A DNA stretch of 64,000 bases. Origin: UBA2589 sp965223235. GTDB taxonomy: Bacteria; Gemmatimonadota; Gemmatimonadetes; Longimicrobiales; Gaopeijiaceae. The stretch spans positions 1 to 64,000 of the forward strand of contig CBDCVV010000022.1 of assembly GCA_965223235.1 (NCBI GenBank), read 5' to 3'. The notes under the pieces are model-generated. The model ran no database searches. It saw only the letters and a list, made by a program, of their open reading frames with translations, and was not told the origin of the DNA. The translations under genes were made by a program, and so were the position numbers. Every line of letters starts with the position of its first letter. Position 1 is the stretch's first letter. This document shows positions 45,757 to 54,938 of this stretch, piece by piece.

Positions 45757-45785
45757 TGGCCCCTGAGTGCTTCTCACCGGAGCAC

Positions 45786-46940
45786 TTAGCCGCCCGCGAG
45801 TAGCCGTTCGAGCACCCTCCCAGCGATTGCGCCGAGCTGGGTCGAGCCACCTGTGTAGTTCCGCAGCAGCACGACTCCAGTTGAGCTCTCCGGCTCCACG
45901 ATCATGTAGGCGTTGTACCCTGCCACGGACCCGCCGTGCGCGACGGTCCAATGCGCCCCGCGTCGCCGGAGTTGAACGCCCAACCCGTAGCCGGAGTCCA
46001 CGTCTTCGGGTGTTTGGATGGAAAGGAGCTCCCGGCGGGACTCTTCGGAGAGGATCGCGAGGCCGGGGACTCCGGCAAGAGCTCCCAGAAACCTCCCGAG
46101 ATCCGCAACAGTCGAGTACACGCCTCCGTTCGGTACTTTGTATCCCCGCCCCCTGTGCTCGGCGGCCGGCTGACGGCCGTCGACTCTTCCCTCACGAAGC
46201 ACGTACCCTTGGGCGAGACGCGGCTCGAGCGCGCTCCCTTCCACGACGAACGACGACCCGGTCATCCCGAGCGGCTGCAATATCTCGTCGAACACCATCT
46301 CCACGAAGGGTCGTCCCGCCGCCCTCGAGAGAGCCAATCCCAGCACTCCGAAGCCGATGTTCGAGTATTGGTACCGTGACCCCGGATCCGAGTCGTACGA
46401 AGTGTGCGGGATCGATTCGAGAACGCGCTCCTCCCACAGCTCGATAGGGCCCACAACCGACTCAGGCCAGTCCGGCTCCCGCTCCAGTCCCGCGGTGTGG
46501 CTGGCCAACTGCCGGAATGTGATGGGGTCGACACCGATCGGATCCGAGAATCCCTCAACTTCGGGAAGAACGTCGCGGACGCGATCGTCGAGCGCGATTA
46601 CGCCTGCATCGACCAGGCGCATCATCAAGACCGCGGTGATGGTCTTGGAGATCGACCCCGTTCGGGACACGGCGTTCGTGGAGAGCGGCTGCGCCGCCTC
46701 GCGGTCAGATTCGCCCCACGCTCCGGCCCAGACGAGGTCACCGCCCACGACGACGCCCGCGATGATCCCGCCGGCTCCGTCGGCAGCTACATCTGACCGC
46801 AGCTCTTCCGCAAACCATGCGAGCGTAGCTGCCCACCTTGCGTCGGGCACTGCTTGCGCCCTCAACGATGTCGGGAGCGAAAAAGTGCAGACGAGTGCGA
46901 GGACGGCAGACGCGACACGGACCCCGCGAAGTCGGCTCAT
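45786..46940 (-). CDS. Secreted class C beta-lactamase-like serine hydrolase
   Basis: 384 residues from the ATG at 46940 overlapping the aminotransferase stop, with AAGGAG upstream. Signal peptide ends LRAQ. Penicillin-binding/AmpC-type motifs: SxxK as SISK, YxN as YSN in YQYSNIGFGVLG, and HGG in AHGGSVAGYNAYM. Family members include esterases and D-aminopeptidases rather than true beta-lactamases, and the aminotransferase/symporter context favours a peptide- or amino-acid-related role. Confidence 0.88.
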   Translation of the reverse strand: MSRLRGVRVASAVLALVCTFSLPTSLRAQAVPDARWAATLAWFAEELRSDVAADGAGGIIAGVVVGGDLVWAGAWGESDREAAQPLSTNAVSRTGSISKTITAVLMMRLVDAGVIALDDRVRDVLPEVEGFSDPIGVDPITFRQLASHTAGLEREPDWPESVVGPIELWEERVLESIPHTSYDSDPGSRYQYSNIGFGVLGLALSRAAGRPFVEMVFDEILQPLGMTGSSFVVEGSALEPRLAQGYVLREGRVDGRQPAAEHRGRGYKVPNGGVYSTVADLGRFLGALAGVPGLAILSEESRRELLSIQTPEDVDSGYGLGVQLRRRGAHWTVAHGGSVAGYNAYMIVEPESSTGVVLLRNYTGGSTQLGAIAGRVLERLLAGG

Positions 46941-48124
46941 CGCACGAGCTCCTTCGATTCGTTCCACGCCGCAACCTCCTGAAGAACGCGATCCACATCG
47001 GTGTCGTCGTTGTACAAGCCGAACGAGAAGCGGATGATCCCGCTCCTAAGGGCCACGACAACACCAGCCTCGGTCAAGCGCGCGTGGAGTGCGTTGATCT
47101 CCGGGTCGTCCGCGGTGTAGTGACGACCGCCTCCCAACCGGCCCGCCGATACGACGTGCACCATCCCGTCGGCATTGGGGCCGCCTACTACGGGGACGCC
47201 GAGCGCATCCAGCCCCTCGGCCAGCCTCCTCGCCAGCCTTCGCACGTGGGCTTCGATCCGCTCCACCCCCACATCCTCAATCAACCGAAGCGCCGTGCGG
47301 GTCGCGGTCATCCCGAGGTAGTTGTAGTTCCCCAGATCAAAGCGTCTGGCACCGGCCGCATACTCCAGCGGACCGTCAGAGTACGCGGTCTCGTGCGCGT
47401 CGAGGGCAACACCATACCGAGCGACATGGATCGGGACGAGTGACTCGGCGACCTCCCTTCGTACATACAGAAAGCCGTATCCGTAGAGCGATAGCAGACA
47501 CTTCTGCGTCGCGACCGCCAGTGCATCAAAGCCGAGGGCGCGAACGTCGGTCTCGACGACGCCCACGGACTGAGCGGCATCGGCTACCGTCACCGCTCCG
47601 ACTTCCCGGGCGCGACGCACGATGGGCCTACTCTCTGTGAGAAAGCCAGGTGCGAACGAAATGGTCGGGAAGGTGACGGCACGGGTACGGTCATCCATCG
47701 CGGAGACCATGCCCTCCGTGGGGAAGGCACCGTCGCTAGCCTCCACCGCCCGGACCTCGACGCCATGGCGCCTCTCGAGGTTGTACCAGAGGTAGATGTT
47801 GTTCGGATGCTCGAGTTCCGGACTGATCACGACGTTGTCACCAGCCTTCCACGGAAGACTCGCCACGATCAGGTTCAGGCCTTCTGAAACGTTCTTCGTG
47901 ATCGCGACTTCGTCCGCATCGGCACCGATGAGGCGGGCGAAGGTCGCACGCGTCGCTTCCACGCCGTCTCTCAGGTGGTCTTTGTTGGCGCTCCCTGCGA
48001 CGGAGTCGTCCAAGTAGCTGTGGACGGCGTCCTGCACGGACGTTGGAATCAAACCCTTCGCAGCAATGTTCAGGTACACCCGCTCACCAGCGCCCGGAAA
48101 GAGAGCGCGCACGTCTTCGTTCAA
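46937..48124 (-). CDS. Class V aminotransferase (cysteine desulfurase-like)
   Basis: 395 residues beginning with TTG that overlaps the symporter stop (TTGA) and has GGAGG eight bases upstream. PLP fold type I: ITKNVSEGLNLIVASL, HPNNIYLWYNL, ADAAQSVGVVETDV with the pyridine-contacting Asp, and the Schiff-base Lys in TQKCLLSLYGYGFLY. Resembles isopenicillin-N epimerase/IscS-like enzymes of the CsdA branch; no obvious scaffold partner, so amino-acid racemase or lyase activity is as likely as sulfur mobilisation. Confidence 0.85.
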   Translation of the reverse strand: MNEDVRALFPGAGERVYLNIAAKGLIPTSVQDAVHSYLDDSVAGSANKDHLRDGVEATRATFARLIGADADEVAITKNVSEGLNLIVASLPWKAGDNVVISPELEHPNNIYLWYNLERRHGVEVRAVEASDGAFPTEGMVSAMDDRTRAVTFPTISFAPGFLTESRPIVRRAREVGAVTVADAAQSVGVVETDVRALGFDALAVATQKCLLSLYGYGFLYVRREVAESLVPIHVARYGVALDAHETAYSDGPLEYAAGARRFDLGNYNYLGMTATRTALRLIEDVGVERIEAHVRRLARRLAEGLDALGVPVVGGPNADGMVHVVSAGRLGGGRHYTADDPEINALHARLTEAGVVVALRSGIIRFSFGLYNDDTDVDRVLQEVAAWNESKELVR

Positions 48125-49341
48125 GTCAAAGTCCTCCGTCGTTCGGATGCGGCTACAATCTGCGTCGCCACTAAGTCACCCATGACATTGATCGTGGTGT
48201 TCCCCATGTCCACCAGACGGTAGATGCCCCCCACGATCGCGGCCACTTCGATGGGTAGGTTGAAAGCCTGCACGTACATCAAGGCGATGACGAAGCCACC
48301 ACCCGGGATGCCGCCACTCCCCTCGGAGAGGAGAAGGCCGATCAGTAGGATGGAGACGAAGTCCGCGGGCGCGAAGGTGATCCCTGCCGCCTGTGCCGTG
48401 AAGAGGAAGACGGCCCCGAGCATCACCGACGTGCCGTCTTTGTTGAGCTGGGCGCCGAGCGGCAGAGTGAAGGAGTAAAGGGGCCTCGGCAGGCTCATCC
48501 GCTCCGCCGCCTCCAGAGCCACGGTGAGCGAGGCAAGAGATGATGTCGTCGCGGCCGTAGTGGCCCACACGGGGGCCCCGGTGCGGAGGAACGCGGTGGG
48601 ACGGGTCATCGTCGCGAGTCGAAGAATCGCCATGTACATCGCGAACACGAGAAGTTGAGCCAGATATACTCCCAATAAGAACCGAGCCAGCGGACCGACC
48701 AGCGCTGCGCCATACCTCCCTACGGTAACTGCCATGAGTGCCCCGATTCCTACAGGCGCTGTGTACAGAAGCAGCTCGACCATCTTGCGCAGTAGCACAG
48801 AGAGATCAGACCAGAGCGTGGCGAACCGGGTTCGAGGCGCGTGGGGAAGCATGAGCGTCGCGATACCCACCATGACCGCCAAGATGACGACTTGGACGAC
48901 GTTGCCCTCGACGAAGGCGCTCGCCGCGTTCGAAGGGACCATGTCCAGTAAGACATCTGCCACCGACGGCACCGCCCCCACGTCCCGCTCCACCGACTCG
49001 GTCAGTTGCATCCCGACCCCTGGTTTCAGCCATGCAATCGCTCCCAGCCCCATCCCCAGGGCGATGAGGTCGGTCGTGACGAAGTATCCAACGGTCTTCC
49101 CCGCCAGGCGGCCGAAGGTCCGCACGTCGGAGAGGGCTGTGAGGCCGGCGAGGAGATTGCAGAAGATCAGGGGCACCGCGGCGAGCACGAGCAGCCGGAT
49201 GAAGAGGTCCCCGACCGGCTGGAGCACCTCGGCGCCTGTACCCCAGACTCCGCCGAGCACAGATCCCACCACCATGCCGATGAGGATCCATGTACCCAAG
49301 CCTGGGCTGCGTCCCCCGGAGGGAGTGGGATCGGTCGACAT
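48121..49341 (-). CDS. Dicarboxylate/amino acid:cation symporter (SDF family)
   Basis: 406 residues from the ATG at 49341. About eight helices plus re-entrant loops. Serine-rich hairpin TTAATTSSLASLTVAL, the LPLGAQLNKDGTSVMLG segment and the VDMGNTTINVMGD helix contain the substrate and sodium sites of the glutamate/aspartate transporter fold. Next come an aminotransferase and a serine hydrolase in the same operon, suggesting uptake and conversion of an amino acid. Confidence 0.9.
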   Translation of the reverse strand: MSTDPTPSGGRSPGLGTWILIGMVVGSVLGGVWGTGAEVLQPVGDLFIRLLVLAAVPLIFCNLLAGLTALSDVRTFGRLAGKTVGYFVTTDLIALGMGLGAIAWLKPGVGMQLTESVERDVGAVPSVADVLLDMVPSNAASAFVEGNVVQVVILAVMVGIATLMLPHAPRTRFATLWSDLSVLLRKMVELLLYTAPVGIGALMAVTVGRYGAALVGPLARFLLGVYLAQLLVFAMYMAILRLATMTRPTAFLRTGAPVWATTAATTSSLASLTVALEAAERMSLPRPLYSFTLPLGAQLNKDGTSVMLGAVFLFTAQAAGITFAPADFVSILLIGLLLSEGSGGIPGGGFVIALMYVQAFNLPIEVAAIVGGIYRLVDMGNTTINVMGDLVATQIVAASERRRTLT

Positions 49342-49385
49342 CACGGGCAACTTGCACTCGGTGACGCTACCGGCAAGTGTGCATC

Positions 49386-49616
49386 ATGCGATTACACATT
49401 CGGAATCACTGGTTGGTGGTCATCGGCACGTCGTTTGCAGCTGGGTGCGGGGCATCCGGTGAAGACGCGGCTGCCTCGGACGCGCTTACGCGTGAGCAGA
49501 AGGACAGCATCGTCGCTGACCTACCCGTACCGGGAGCATCCGGAGTTTCGGGCGCCATGGGAGCTCGCGACCGAGCGAACGCCCGAGCGGCGGAGCTAGA
49601 CTCGATTCGAGAGTAG
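49386..49616 (+). CDS. Small lipoprotein
   Basis: 76 residues from the ATG at 49386. Signal peptide ends in a lipobox (SFAAGC). The short mature part, ending DRANARAAELDSIRE, is hydrophilic and helical with Gly/Ala-rich middle. No family recognised. It ends five bases before the convergent coiled-coil gene. Confidence 0.6.
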   Translation: MRLHIRNHWLVVIGTSFAAGCGASGEDAAASDALTREQKDSIVADLPVPGASGVSGAMGARDRANARAAELDSIRE

Positions 49617-49621
49617 GAAGG

Positions 49622-49924
49622 CTAGGCCGGGGGTCTCCCGACTTCGGCCGCAGCCGGCTGGCTCGTTTCGCCACGGGGGGGTGCGGTAAGCAGACGGTCC
49701 GTGAAGTCCTGCCGCTCTTCAATCAGTTGTAGCCTGGCGTTCAGTGTGTCGACCACATCCCGCAGCTGATGCACCTCTCCCTCCAGACCGCTTTGACGGT
49801 CCCGAGCGTACAGCTCCAGCAAGTCTCCGATCCTCTTGGAGATGGGTCGGAGCACCACAACCCCGCCGACGGTGATAATCCCCACCACCGCCACAATCAT
49901 CGGGGCAATCGCTTCCATCTCCAT
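49622..49924 (-). CDS. Single-pass membrane protein with coiled coil
   Basis: 100 residues. One transmembrane helix (about residues 5-27), then a heptad-like segment LEGEVHQLRDVVDTLNARLQLIEERQDFTDRLL predicted to coil, and a Pro/Ala-rich tail. Unassigned. Similar small proteins precede membrane stress or phage-shock functions in other bacteria, but no such neighbours are here. Confidence 0.65.
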   Translation of the reverse strand: MEMEAIAPMIVAVVGIITVGGVVVLRPISKRIGDLLELYARDRQSGLEGEVHQLRDVVDTLNARLQLIEERQDFTDRLLTAPPRGETSQPAAAEVGRPPA

Positions 49925-50120
49925 CGGACCTTCTCCAACGTACTCGAGGGGGTGGCCAAGCTCCTTACGCGGTGAGCGTCAGCGCGGTTTCGGGCGAGGC
50001 AAAGGGGGGAAACGAGGGCCGACTCGGACCGAAATCTTCCAACTCGCTCAAGCTGGTGTCCGGCCAACGCACCGGTTTACTTTACTGGAAACGTAGGCTT
50101 CTCATCGGGTGGTAGTGATC

Positions 50121-50606
50121 ATGGATCTTCGTACGCTCTCCTCTTTGGCCTTCATTGGCTTCGCAATCGCGGGCTGCTCCAGTGCGGATGCCGCCCAGGA
50201 AAGCGCGTCCGTCACTCCCGATCCGGACCTGCCGACGGTGCTCGTGTACAAGACCCCCACCTGTGGCTGCTGCAACGGCTGGGTGGAGCACATGGAACGA
50301 GCCGGCTTCACGGTCGACGCTCGGAATGTGACGGACATCGTATCCGTGAAGCACGAAAGCGGGGTCCCGATGTCCTTGGGTTCGTGTCATACCGCCATCA
50401 TTGACGGGTACGTCGTCGAAGGCCACGTACCGGCCGAGCAAGTGAAGCAGCTCCTAGCCGATCGTCCCGAGGTCGTCGGGATCGCCGTACCTGGGATGCC
50501 CATTGGCTCTCCGGGTATGGAGGGCCGCAACGCTCAACCCTACGAGGTGTTGGCTTTCGACCAAGAGGGGCAGACCGAGGTCTTCGCAGAAGTGGACCCA
50601 CGCTGA
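50121..50606 (+). CDS. DUF411 (CopG-like) metal-binding lipoprotein
   Basis: 161 residues from the ATG at 50121. Lipobox IAGC. The DUF411 domain follows: VLVYKTPTCGCCNGWVEHMERAGF with the CxCC motif, VKHESGVPMSLGSCHTAIIDGYVVEGHVPAEQV and GIAVPGMPIGSPGME. DUF411 proteins such as Pseudomonas CopG bind copper through these Cys and the downstream Cys/His. Probably periplasmic copper handling; no copper ATPase is nearby. Confidence 0.9.
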   Translation: MDLRTLSSLAFIGFAIAGCSSADAAQESASVTPDPDLPTVLVYKTPTCGCCNGWVEHMERAGFTVDARNVTDIVSVKHESGVPMSLGSCHTAIIDGYVVEGHVPAEQVKQLLADRPEVVGIAVPGMPIGSPGMEGRNAQPYEVLAFDQEGQTEVFAEVDPR

Positions 50607-50619
50607 CCCTCTAGCGCCC

Positions 50620-50991
50620 ATGCCACGCCGTCCGGTCGTCATTGTCGCCGAAGATCAAGGCGGTCTCGGTCGGCTCATCCGGGACGCTTTCGTCGCAGAT
50701 GGGTATGAGGTCGAGACGGCCCAATCCCTGGCGGAGGCCGCGAGGGCCCTTCGTCGAGGTGGGGCGGACCTCCTCATTTCGGATGTCGAAGACCCCCCAG
50801 GGGGTTCGCCAGATGAGTTGGACGCGATGTGTCGAGAGTTCCCCAAACTTCCGGTCGTCGCGGTCAGAAACCGAACTCCGGACAACACCCCGGTGTTCGG
50901 TCCATGGAGGGTTGAGGGACATGTGCTGACTCTCCCTCGCCCCTACCGGTTGGAAGACCTCCTCGCGGCTGCCCGAACCGTCCTGGCCTAG
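50620..50991 (+). CDS. Atypical single-domain receiver protein
   Basis: 123 residues from the ATG at 50620, 13 bases after the DUF411 stop. Receiver-like: IVAEDQGGLGRLIRDAFVADGYEV, LLISDVED with the candidate phospho-Asp. The conserved Lys that follows beta-5 is replaced by Arg (TLPRPYRLEDLL), and the middle (RNRTPDNTPVFGPW) is unusual. It may be a phosphorylation-independent receiver. Confidence 0.7.
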   Translation: MPRRPVVIVAEDQGGLGRLIRDAFVADGYEVETAQSLAEAARALRRGGADLLISDVEDPPGGSPDELDAMCREFPKLPVVAVRNRTPDNTPVFGPWRVEGHVLTLPRPYRLEDLLAAARTVLA

Positions 50992-51089
50992 TACCCGGGC
51001 CCGCGCGGTTCGCGTCGGCCAGCTTGATTCCCGGCGCTACCCAGGATACGCTGAAGCCAGGTTACGCCTGTAGCGACCGGAGCCGACAC

Positions 51090-51485
51090 GTGACACGAAT
51101 ACTGATCGTAGACGACGAGGAAACCGATCGCCTTCTGATCCAGAGTGTGCTCGCGAGGGCCGGATACGAGACGGTCGTAGCCGTTTCCGGTGAAGAGGCG
51201 TACCGGCACTACCTCGATAGTGGCGTCGATATCGTAGTAACGGATCTGCACATGCCCGACGTGCACGGATTCGAACTCATTGCGATTCTGCGGGAGTTCG
51301 ATCCTCCTCCGCCGGTGATTGCGCTCTCCGCGACCGGTCCGTTCCAGCTGCACATGGCAGAAGCGCTAGGGGCGAGGTGGACGCTCACGAAGCCGCTCGA
51401 TCCAGAGACACTCCTGGCAGCGGTTCGCGACGCGACGGTGCTCCTCGGTGGTGCCGGAAATGGTGGGAGCGCAAGCGCGAGCTGA
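51090..51485 (+). CDS. Single-domain response regulator (CheY-like)
   Basis: 131 residues from the GTG at 51090, giving TRILIVDDEETDRLLIQSVL at the N-terminus; the track upstream to 51024 is less coding-like. Canonical receiver: acidic pair DDE, phospho-Asp in VVTDLHMPDVHG, Thr/Ser in LSATGP and Lys in LTKPLDPETLL. No output domain. Neighbour of the atypical receiver and convergent with the NarL-type pair. Confidence 0.88.
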   Translation: MTRILIVDDEETDRLLIQSVLARAGYETVVAVSGEEAYRHYLDSGVDIVVTDLHMPDVHGFELIAILREFDPPPPVIALSATGPFQLHMAEALGARWTLTKPLDPETLLAAVRDATVLLGGAGNGGSASAS

Positions 51486-51494
51486 AGCGCCTCG

Positions 51495-52148
51495 TCACAC
51501 GGCCTTCAAGAGTCCGACCCGCAGAGCGAATCGTACCAGTTCACTTCGGTGGCCCAGCCCGAGCTTCTCCATGATCCGGGATCGGTAGGTGTCGACCGTC
51601 TTCGGCGAGATAAAAAGCTTCTCACCGATCTCTCGGGCACTGAACCCCTCCGCCGTCAGGGCCAACACCTCCCGCTCGCGCGCACTCAGCGAACGGAGCC
51701 GTGCTGCCTCTTCGTCATCCGCCTCGCGGTAGTGCCTCAGGATCAGCGTGGTGGCCGATGGTGGGAGGTACACCATTCCACCAGCGACGATGCGCACTGC
51801 GTCCAAGAGATCCGTGTCCGCGCTCGTCTTCGTGAGGAAGCCACTCGCCCCAGCTTCAATCACCGGGACGAGGTATTCATCCTCGGAGTGGACGGTGAGA
51901 ATCAAGACCTTCGTATCTAGGCCCAGGGCAGCGATTCGGCGGGTTCCTTCCAGTCCGTTGGACCCAGGCATGGTGAGATCCATCACCACGACATCTGGCT
52001 TCAGTTTGCGCGCCTGCTCGACGGCTTCATCTCCGTTGGAGGCCTCTCCCACGACCACAAAGCGGCCTTCAGCGTCGAGCAAGGCCCGGATACCCGCACG
52101 AAACATCGCATGGTCGTCCGCCAGGACGACGCGAATCTCATCAGCCAT
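51495..52148 (-). CDS. NarL/FixJ-type response regulator
   Basis: 217 residues. Receiver with DD, VVMDLTMPGSNGLEG phospho-Asp and the LTKTSADTDLL Lys, then a LuxR-type helix-turn-helix (LSAREREVLALTAEGFSAREIGEKLFISPKTVDTYRSRIMEKLGL). Start ATG overlaps the kinase stop by eight bases (ATGGCTGA). Transcription factor output of the adjacent kinase. Confidence 0.94.
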   Translation of the reverse strand: MADEIRVVLADDHAMFRAGIRALLDAEGRFVVVGEASNGDEAVEQARKLKPDVVVMDLTMPGSNGLEGTRRIAALGLDTKVLILTVHSEDEYLVPVIEAGASGFLTKTSADTDLLDAVRIVAGGMVYLPPSATTLILRHYREADDEEAARLRSLSAREREVLALTAEGFSAREIGEKLFISPKTVDTYRSRIMEKLGLGHRSELVRFALRVGLLKAV

Positions 52149-53169
52149 GGGAAGCTCGATCGGACACAGGTAGGCGTACAGTCACGACAGAACCGGCTCC
52201 TGGCTCGGATTCGATGGTCGTGGCACCCCCGAACATAGCGGCGCGTTCCCGCATCCCGATCAGGCCCAACCCGCGTGTACCAAATCCAGGAGCGTCGACC
52301 CCGAACCCACACCCCGTGTCTCTCACCACGGCAACTACCGACCCTCCCTCCCTACGCAAAGAGAGGGAGGCCTCATCTACACCCGCGTGGCGCCGCACAT
52401 TCGTCGTGGCTTCCTGGATTATTCGGTAGAGGGCCAGGACAGCAGGAGGAGTCAAAGCGTCGTCAACCGCTTCGAGATCCAGATGCACCCGGAATCCGTT
52501 CGACTCGAGCAGTGCGCGGGCATGTGCCTCCAGCGCCTGCACGAGACCAAGTTCATCGATCTCCGGGGGGCGGAGCCCTCTCGATAGCAGGCGGATCCCT
52601 TCCACGGTCTCCTTGATGTCCCCGCGCAATTCCTCGACCACACGCGAGCGTGACTCATCGTCGGAGGCCGTTACGATTCGCCTCACACTGAGGAGCATCG
52701 CGGCGACTCGCTGTGCCGTGTCATCGTGAAGTTCGCGCGCGATTCGGGCACGCTCTTCCTCTGTCGCTCTCATGACCGCCTCTGAGAAGCTGCGCAACTT
52801 CTTGATTGGCGTGACATCGCGGACAGCGCAGATCACACGCATGGTATCGTCCCCACCCCGCCACGGACTCAGGCTCACCTCCACCGGGAACTCCGATCCG
52901 TCGCGGCGACATGCCCTTAGATCCAGCCCTGCGCCCATCGGGCGCACGGTCGGCGCGTTCGCGTAAGACGCGCGATGCGTTCGGTGCGCCGCCCGCGCCC
53001 CCCTTGGGATGAGCGTCTCGACGCCCATCCCTACCAACTCCTCCCGAGCCCAGCCGAACTGACGTTCGATCTCGGGGTTCGCGGCCAAGATCAACCCGGC
53101 CGCATCGACGATCAACAGGCCGTCCGGTGAGGAATCGAACACCGCCTTGAAGTCTTCTATGGACAGCAC
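52141..53169 (-). CDS. PAS-domain NarL-type sensor histidine kinase
   Basis: 342 residues from GTG 53169; the frame extends to GTG 53271, so the start is uncertain. PAS domain (about 5-125) with the pattern FDSSPDGLLIVDAAGLILAANPEIERQFGWAREELVGM and a C-terminal VRDVTPIKKL. HisKA_3 H-box ERARIARELHDDTAQRVAAML, then a HATPase with DTGCGFGVD and GTRGLGLIGMRERA. No transmembrane helix, so cytosolic sensing. Paired with the LuxR regulator. Confidence 0.9.
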   Translation of the reverse strand: MLSIEDFKAVFDSSPDGLLIVDAAGLILAANPEIERQFGWAREELVGMGVETLIPRGARAAHRTHRASYANAPTVRPMGAGLDLRACRRDGSEFPVEVSLSPWRGGDDTMRVICAVRDVTPIKKLRSFSEAVMRATEEERARIARELHDDTAQRVAAMLLSVRRIVTASDDESRSRVVEELRGDIKETVEGIRLLSRGLRPPEIDELGLVQALEAHARALLESNGFRVHLDLEAVDDALTPPAVLALYRIIQEATTNVRRHAGVDEASLSLRREGGSVVAVVRDTGCGFGVDAPGFGTRGLGLIGMRERAAMFGGATTIESEPGAGSVVTVRLPVSDRASHG

Positions 53170-53341
53170 CCGGACGTCTCGTCTCGAGGGAGTAGGGAGA
53201 ACCACCACACAAAAGGGTGTGTGGTCTCCCACAGCAACCCGGAGATGCTCTCCGACCGCATCGGCCCACACGCTTCACCAGCTTTATGCATCGGCTACAC
53301 CCCGCCTTGGAACAGCTGGGCTTCGCTTAAGGAGGGCCCCT

Positions 53342-54235
53342 ATGTATCAGAAGATTCTCATCCCGCTCGACGGCTCGGAGCACTCGGAAGCGGCGCTCGC
53401 GCTCGCGGCAGATCTGGCGAGACGAACCCGCGCACAGGTACACCTCGTCACGGCGATCGAAGCCGAGATGTCGTACGCCTTCGAGGGGTGGGAGACGTCC
53501 GTCGCGGATTGGTCTCAAGCGTACCACGAAGATGTCATCGCCAGGTTGAAGGAAGGCGGCGTCTCTCCGGTGACGGCTCGGGTCGTCTACGGCGGCGCGG
53601 CGGAGGCCATCGAGCGAGAAGCCGACGAGGTTCAGGCCGACGTCGTCGTGATGGCGACCCACGGTAGAGGGGCGCTCTCCCGTGCTTGGCTAGGCTCGGT
53701 GGCCGACAGCTTCGTTCGTCGAACGGACCTACCGGTGATTCTAGTTCATCCCGAGGGCGAGGGGACAGACGACGTTGCGGCCTTGGACACGATCGTGGTC
53801 CCCCTCGACGGAAGCGAGCTCTCGGAGGCCGCGCTCGACCGGGCACTGGAACTCGCCGAGCTGTTCGGCTCCGGCTTTCACCTGACCCGCGTCGTGCCCT
53901 TCCCCCTCGAGCTCGCTTCCCCGTACCTCCCGCACACCGCGACGCTCAATCAACAGATGCTCGACGATGCCAAGAGCGAGGCCGCCGACTACTTGGAGAA
54001 ACGGGCTGAGACCCTGAGAATCCGCGGCCTCCGCGCGACCACGGCCGTCGTCGTGGACCAGCAACCCGCCCGAGGGATACTCTCGGAACTCGCGGCCGTG
54101 GATGGCGATGCGGTCGCGATGAGTACGCACGGACATCGCGGATTCCGGCGAATGGTGCTAGGGAGCACTGCCGACAAGGTGGTGCGGGGATGTCACAAGC
54201 CGGTACTCCTTCTCAGAGGCAGAGACGCCAAGTAA
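53342..54235 (+). CDS. Tandem UspA-domain universal stress protein
   Basis: 297 residues from the ATG at 53342 with a perfect AAGGAGG. Two UspA domains (about 1-145 and 150-295). The second keeps the ATP-binding pattern STHGHRGFRRMVLGSTADKVV, and the first has ATHGRGALSRAWLGSVADSFV. Likely a stress-related nucleotide-binding dimer in one chain. Divergent from the kinase. Confidence 0.93.
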   Translation: MYQKILIPLDGSEHSEAALALAADLARRTRAQVHLVTAIEAEMSYAFEGWETSVADWSQAYHEDVIARLKEGGVSPVTARVVYGGAAEAIEREADEVQADVVVMATHGRGALSRAWLGSVADSFVRRTDLPVILVHPEGEGTDDVAALDTIVVPLDGSELSEAALDRALELAELFGSGFHLTRVVPFPLELASPYLPHTATLNQQMLDDAKSEAADYLEKRAETLRIRGLRATTAVVVDQQPARGILSELAAVDGDAVAMSTHGHRGFRRMVLGSTADKVVRGCHKPVLLLRGRDAK

Positions 54236-54355
54236 CTCGAGCCGCCCACTCTTCAAGAGCTGTGGTCGTGTGCATATGCTTGGGGGCGAAACGTCCGAGA
54301 AGCAGTAGCTCGGTAGTCGCCTTTCCTCGCTCGCCCTCTCTTCGGAGTTCAGCCG

Positions 54356-54925
54356 ATGTCCCGCCCCGCACGTGTGCGTCGTTTGCTGCGCGCTGGCGCC
54401 CTGATCTTCATCACCGCGGCCGCCGTTGCGCCATCCGCCGTCGATGGCCAGGTACGCAGGGGCCGCCAGACGGAGGAGGAGAAGCCACCGTGGGCGCCGG
54501 TTTCCATCGGGGGCCGCATCGGATATGACCAGAGATTCCGAGGGGAGATGATCGGGGCAGGCCTGCGAATCCCCTTCCTTCGCAATGGCAAGGCGGAACT
54601 GAATCCCAGTGCAGACATCCTCTTCGCAACGGGTGGACGGGAAACGGCGTACAACCTCGAGGCCGCGTTCGTCCCGGGCGGCCGCCGCGGCGGCATCTTC
54701 GCTGGAGGGGGGGTTGGTTGGCGCAAGTCGCCGATCACAACGGAAGACGGCACGCTCTTCGGCTACAACCTCTCCGTCGGCGGCAAGACCTACCTCGCTC
54801 CAAGCGTACAGCTCGAGGCCCTGATTCGATGGTCCTGGCTGCAAGACTCCGATCGCAATCCGAACTCGGTATCCTTAGGAGTCAACTACGTGTTCGGTGG
54901 GGGTATACGTCCGGACGGATCGTAA
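54356..54925 (+). CDS. Outer-membrane beta-barrel-like secreted protein
   Basis: 189 residues. Signal peptide (about 8-31). Amphipathic strands (VSIGGRIGYDQRFRGEMIGAGLRIPF, YNLEAAFVPGGRRGGIFAGGGVGW, YNLSVGGKTYLAPSVQLEALIRWSW, SVSLGVNYVFGGG) suggest a small barrel. An Arg/Glu-rich segment follows the signal. Family not certain. Followed 13 bases later by a secreted NTF2-like gene. Confidence 0.7.
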   Translation: MSRPARVRRLLRAGALIFITAAAVAPSAVDGQVRRGRQTEEEKPPWAPVSIGGRIGYDQRFRGEMIGAGLRIPFLRNGKAELNPSADILFATGGRETAYNLEAAFVPGGRRGGIFAGGGVGWRKSPITTEDGTLFGYNLSVGGKTYLAPSVQLEALIRWSWLQDSDRNPNSVSLGVNYVFGGGIRPDGS

Positions 54926-54938
54926 CCCGGAGTTAAAC

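Noticed and set aside
45766..45786. Short inverted repeat AGTGCT/AGCACT between convergent genes
   Set aside because: Only six base pairs with a nine-base loop and no T run; too weak for a terminator.
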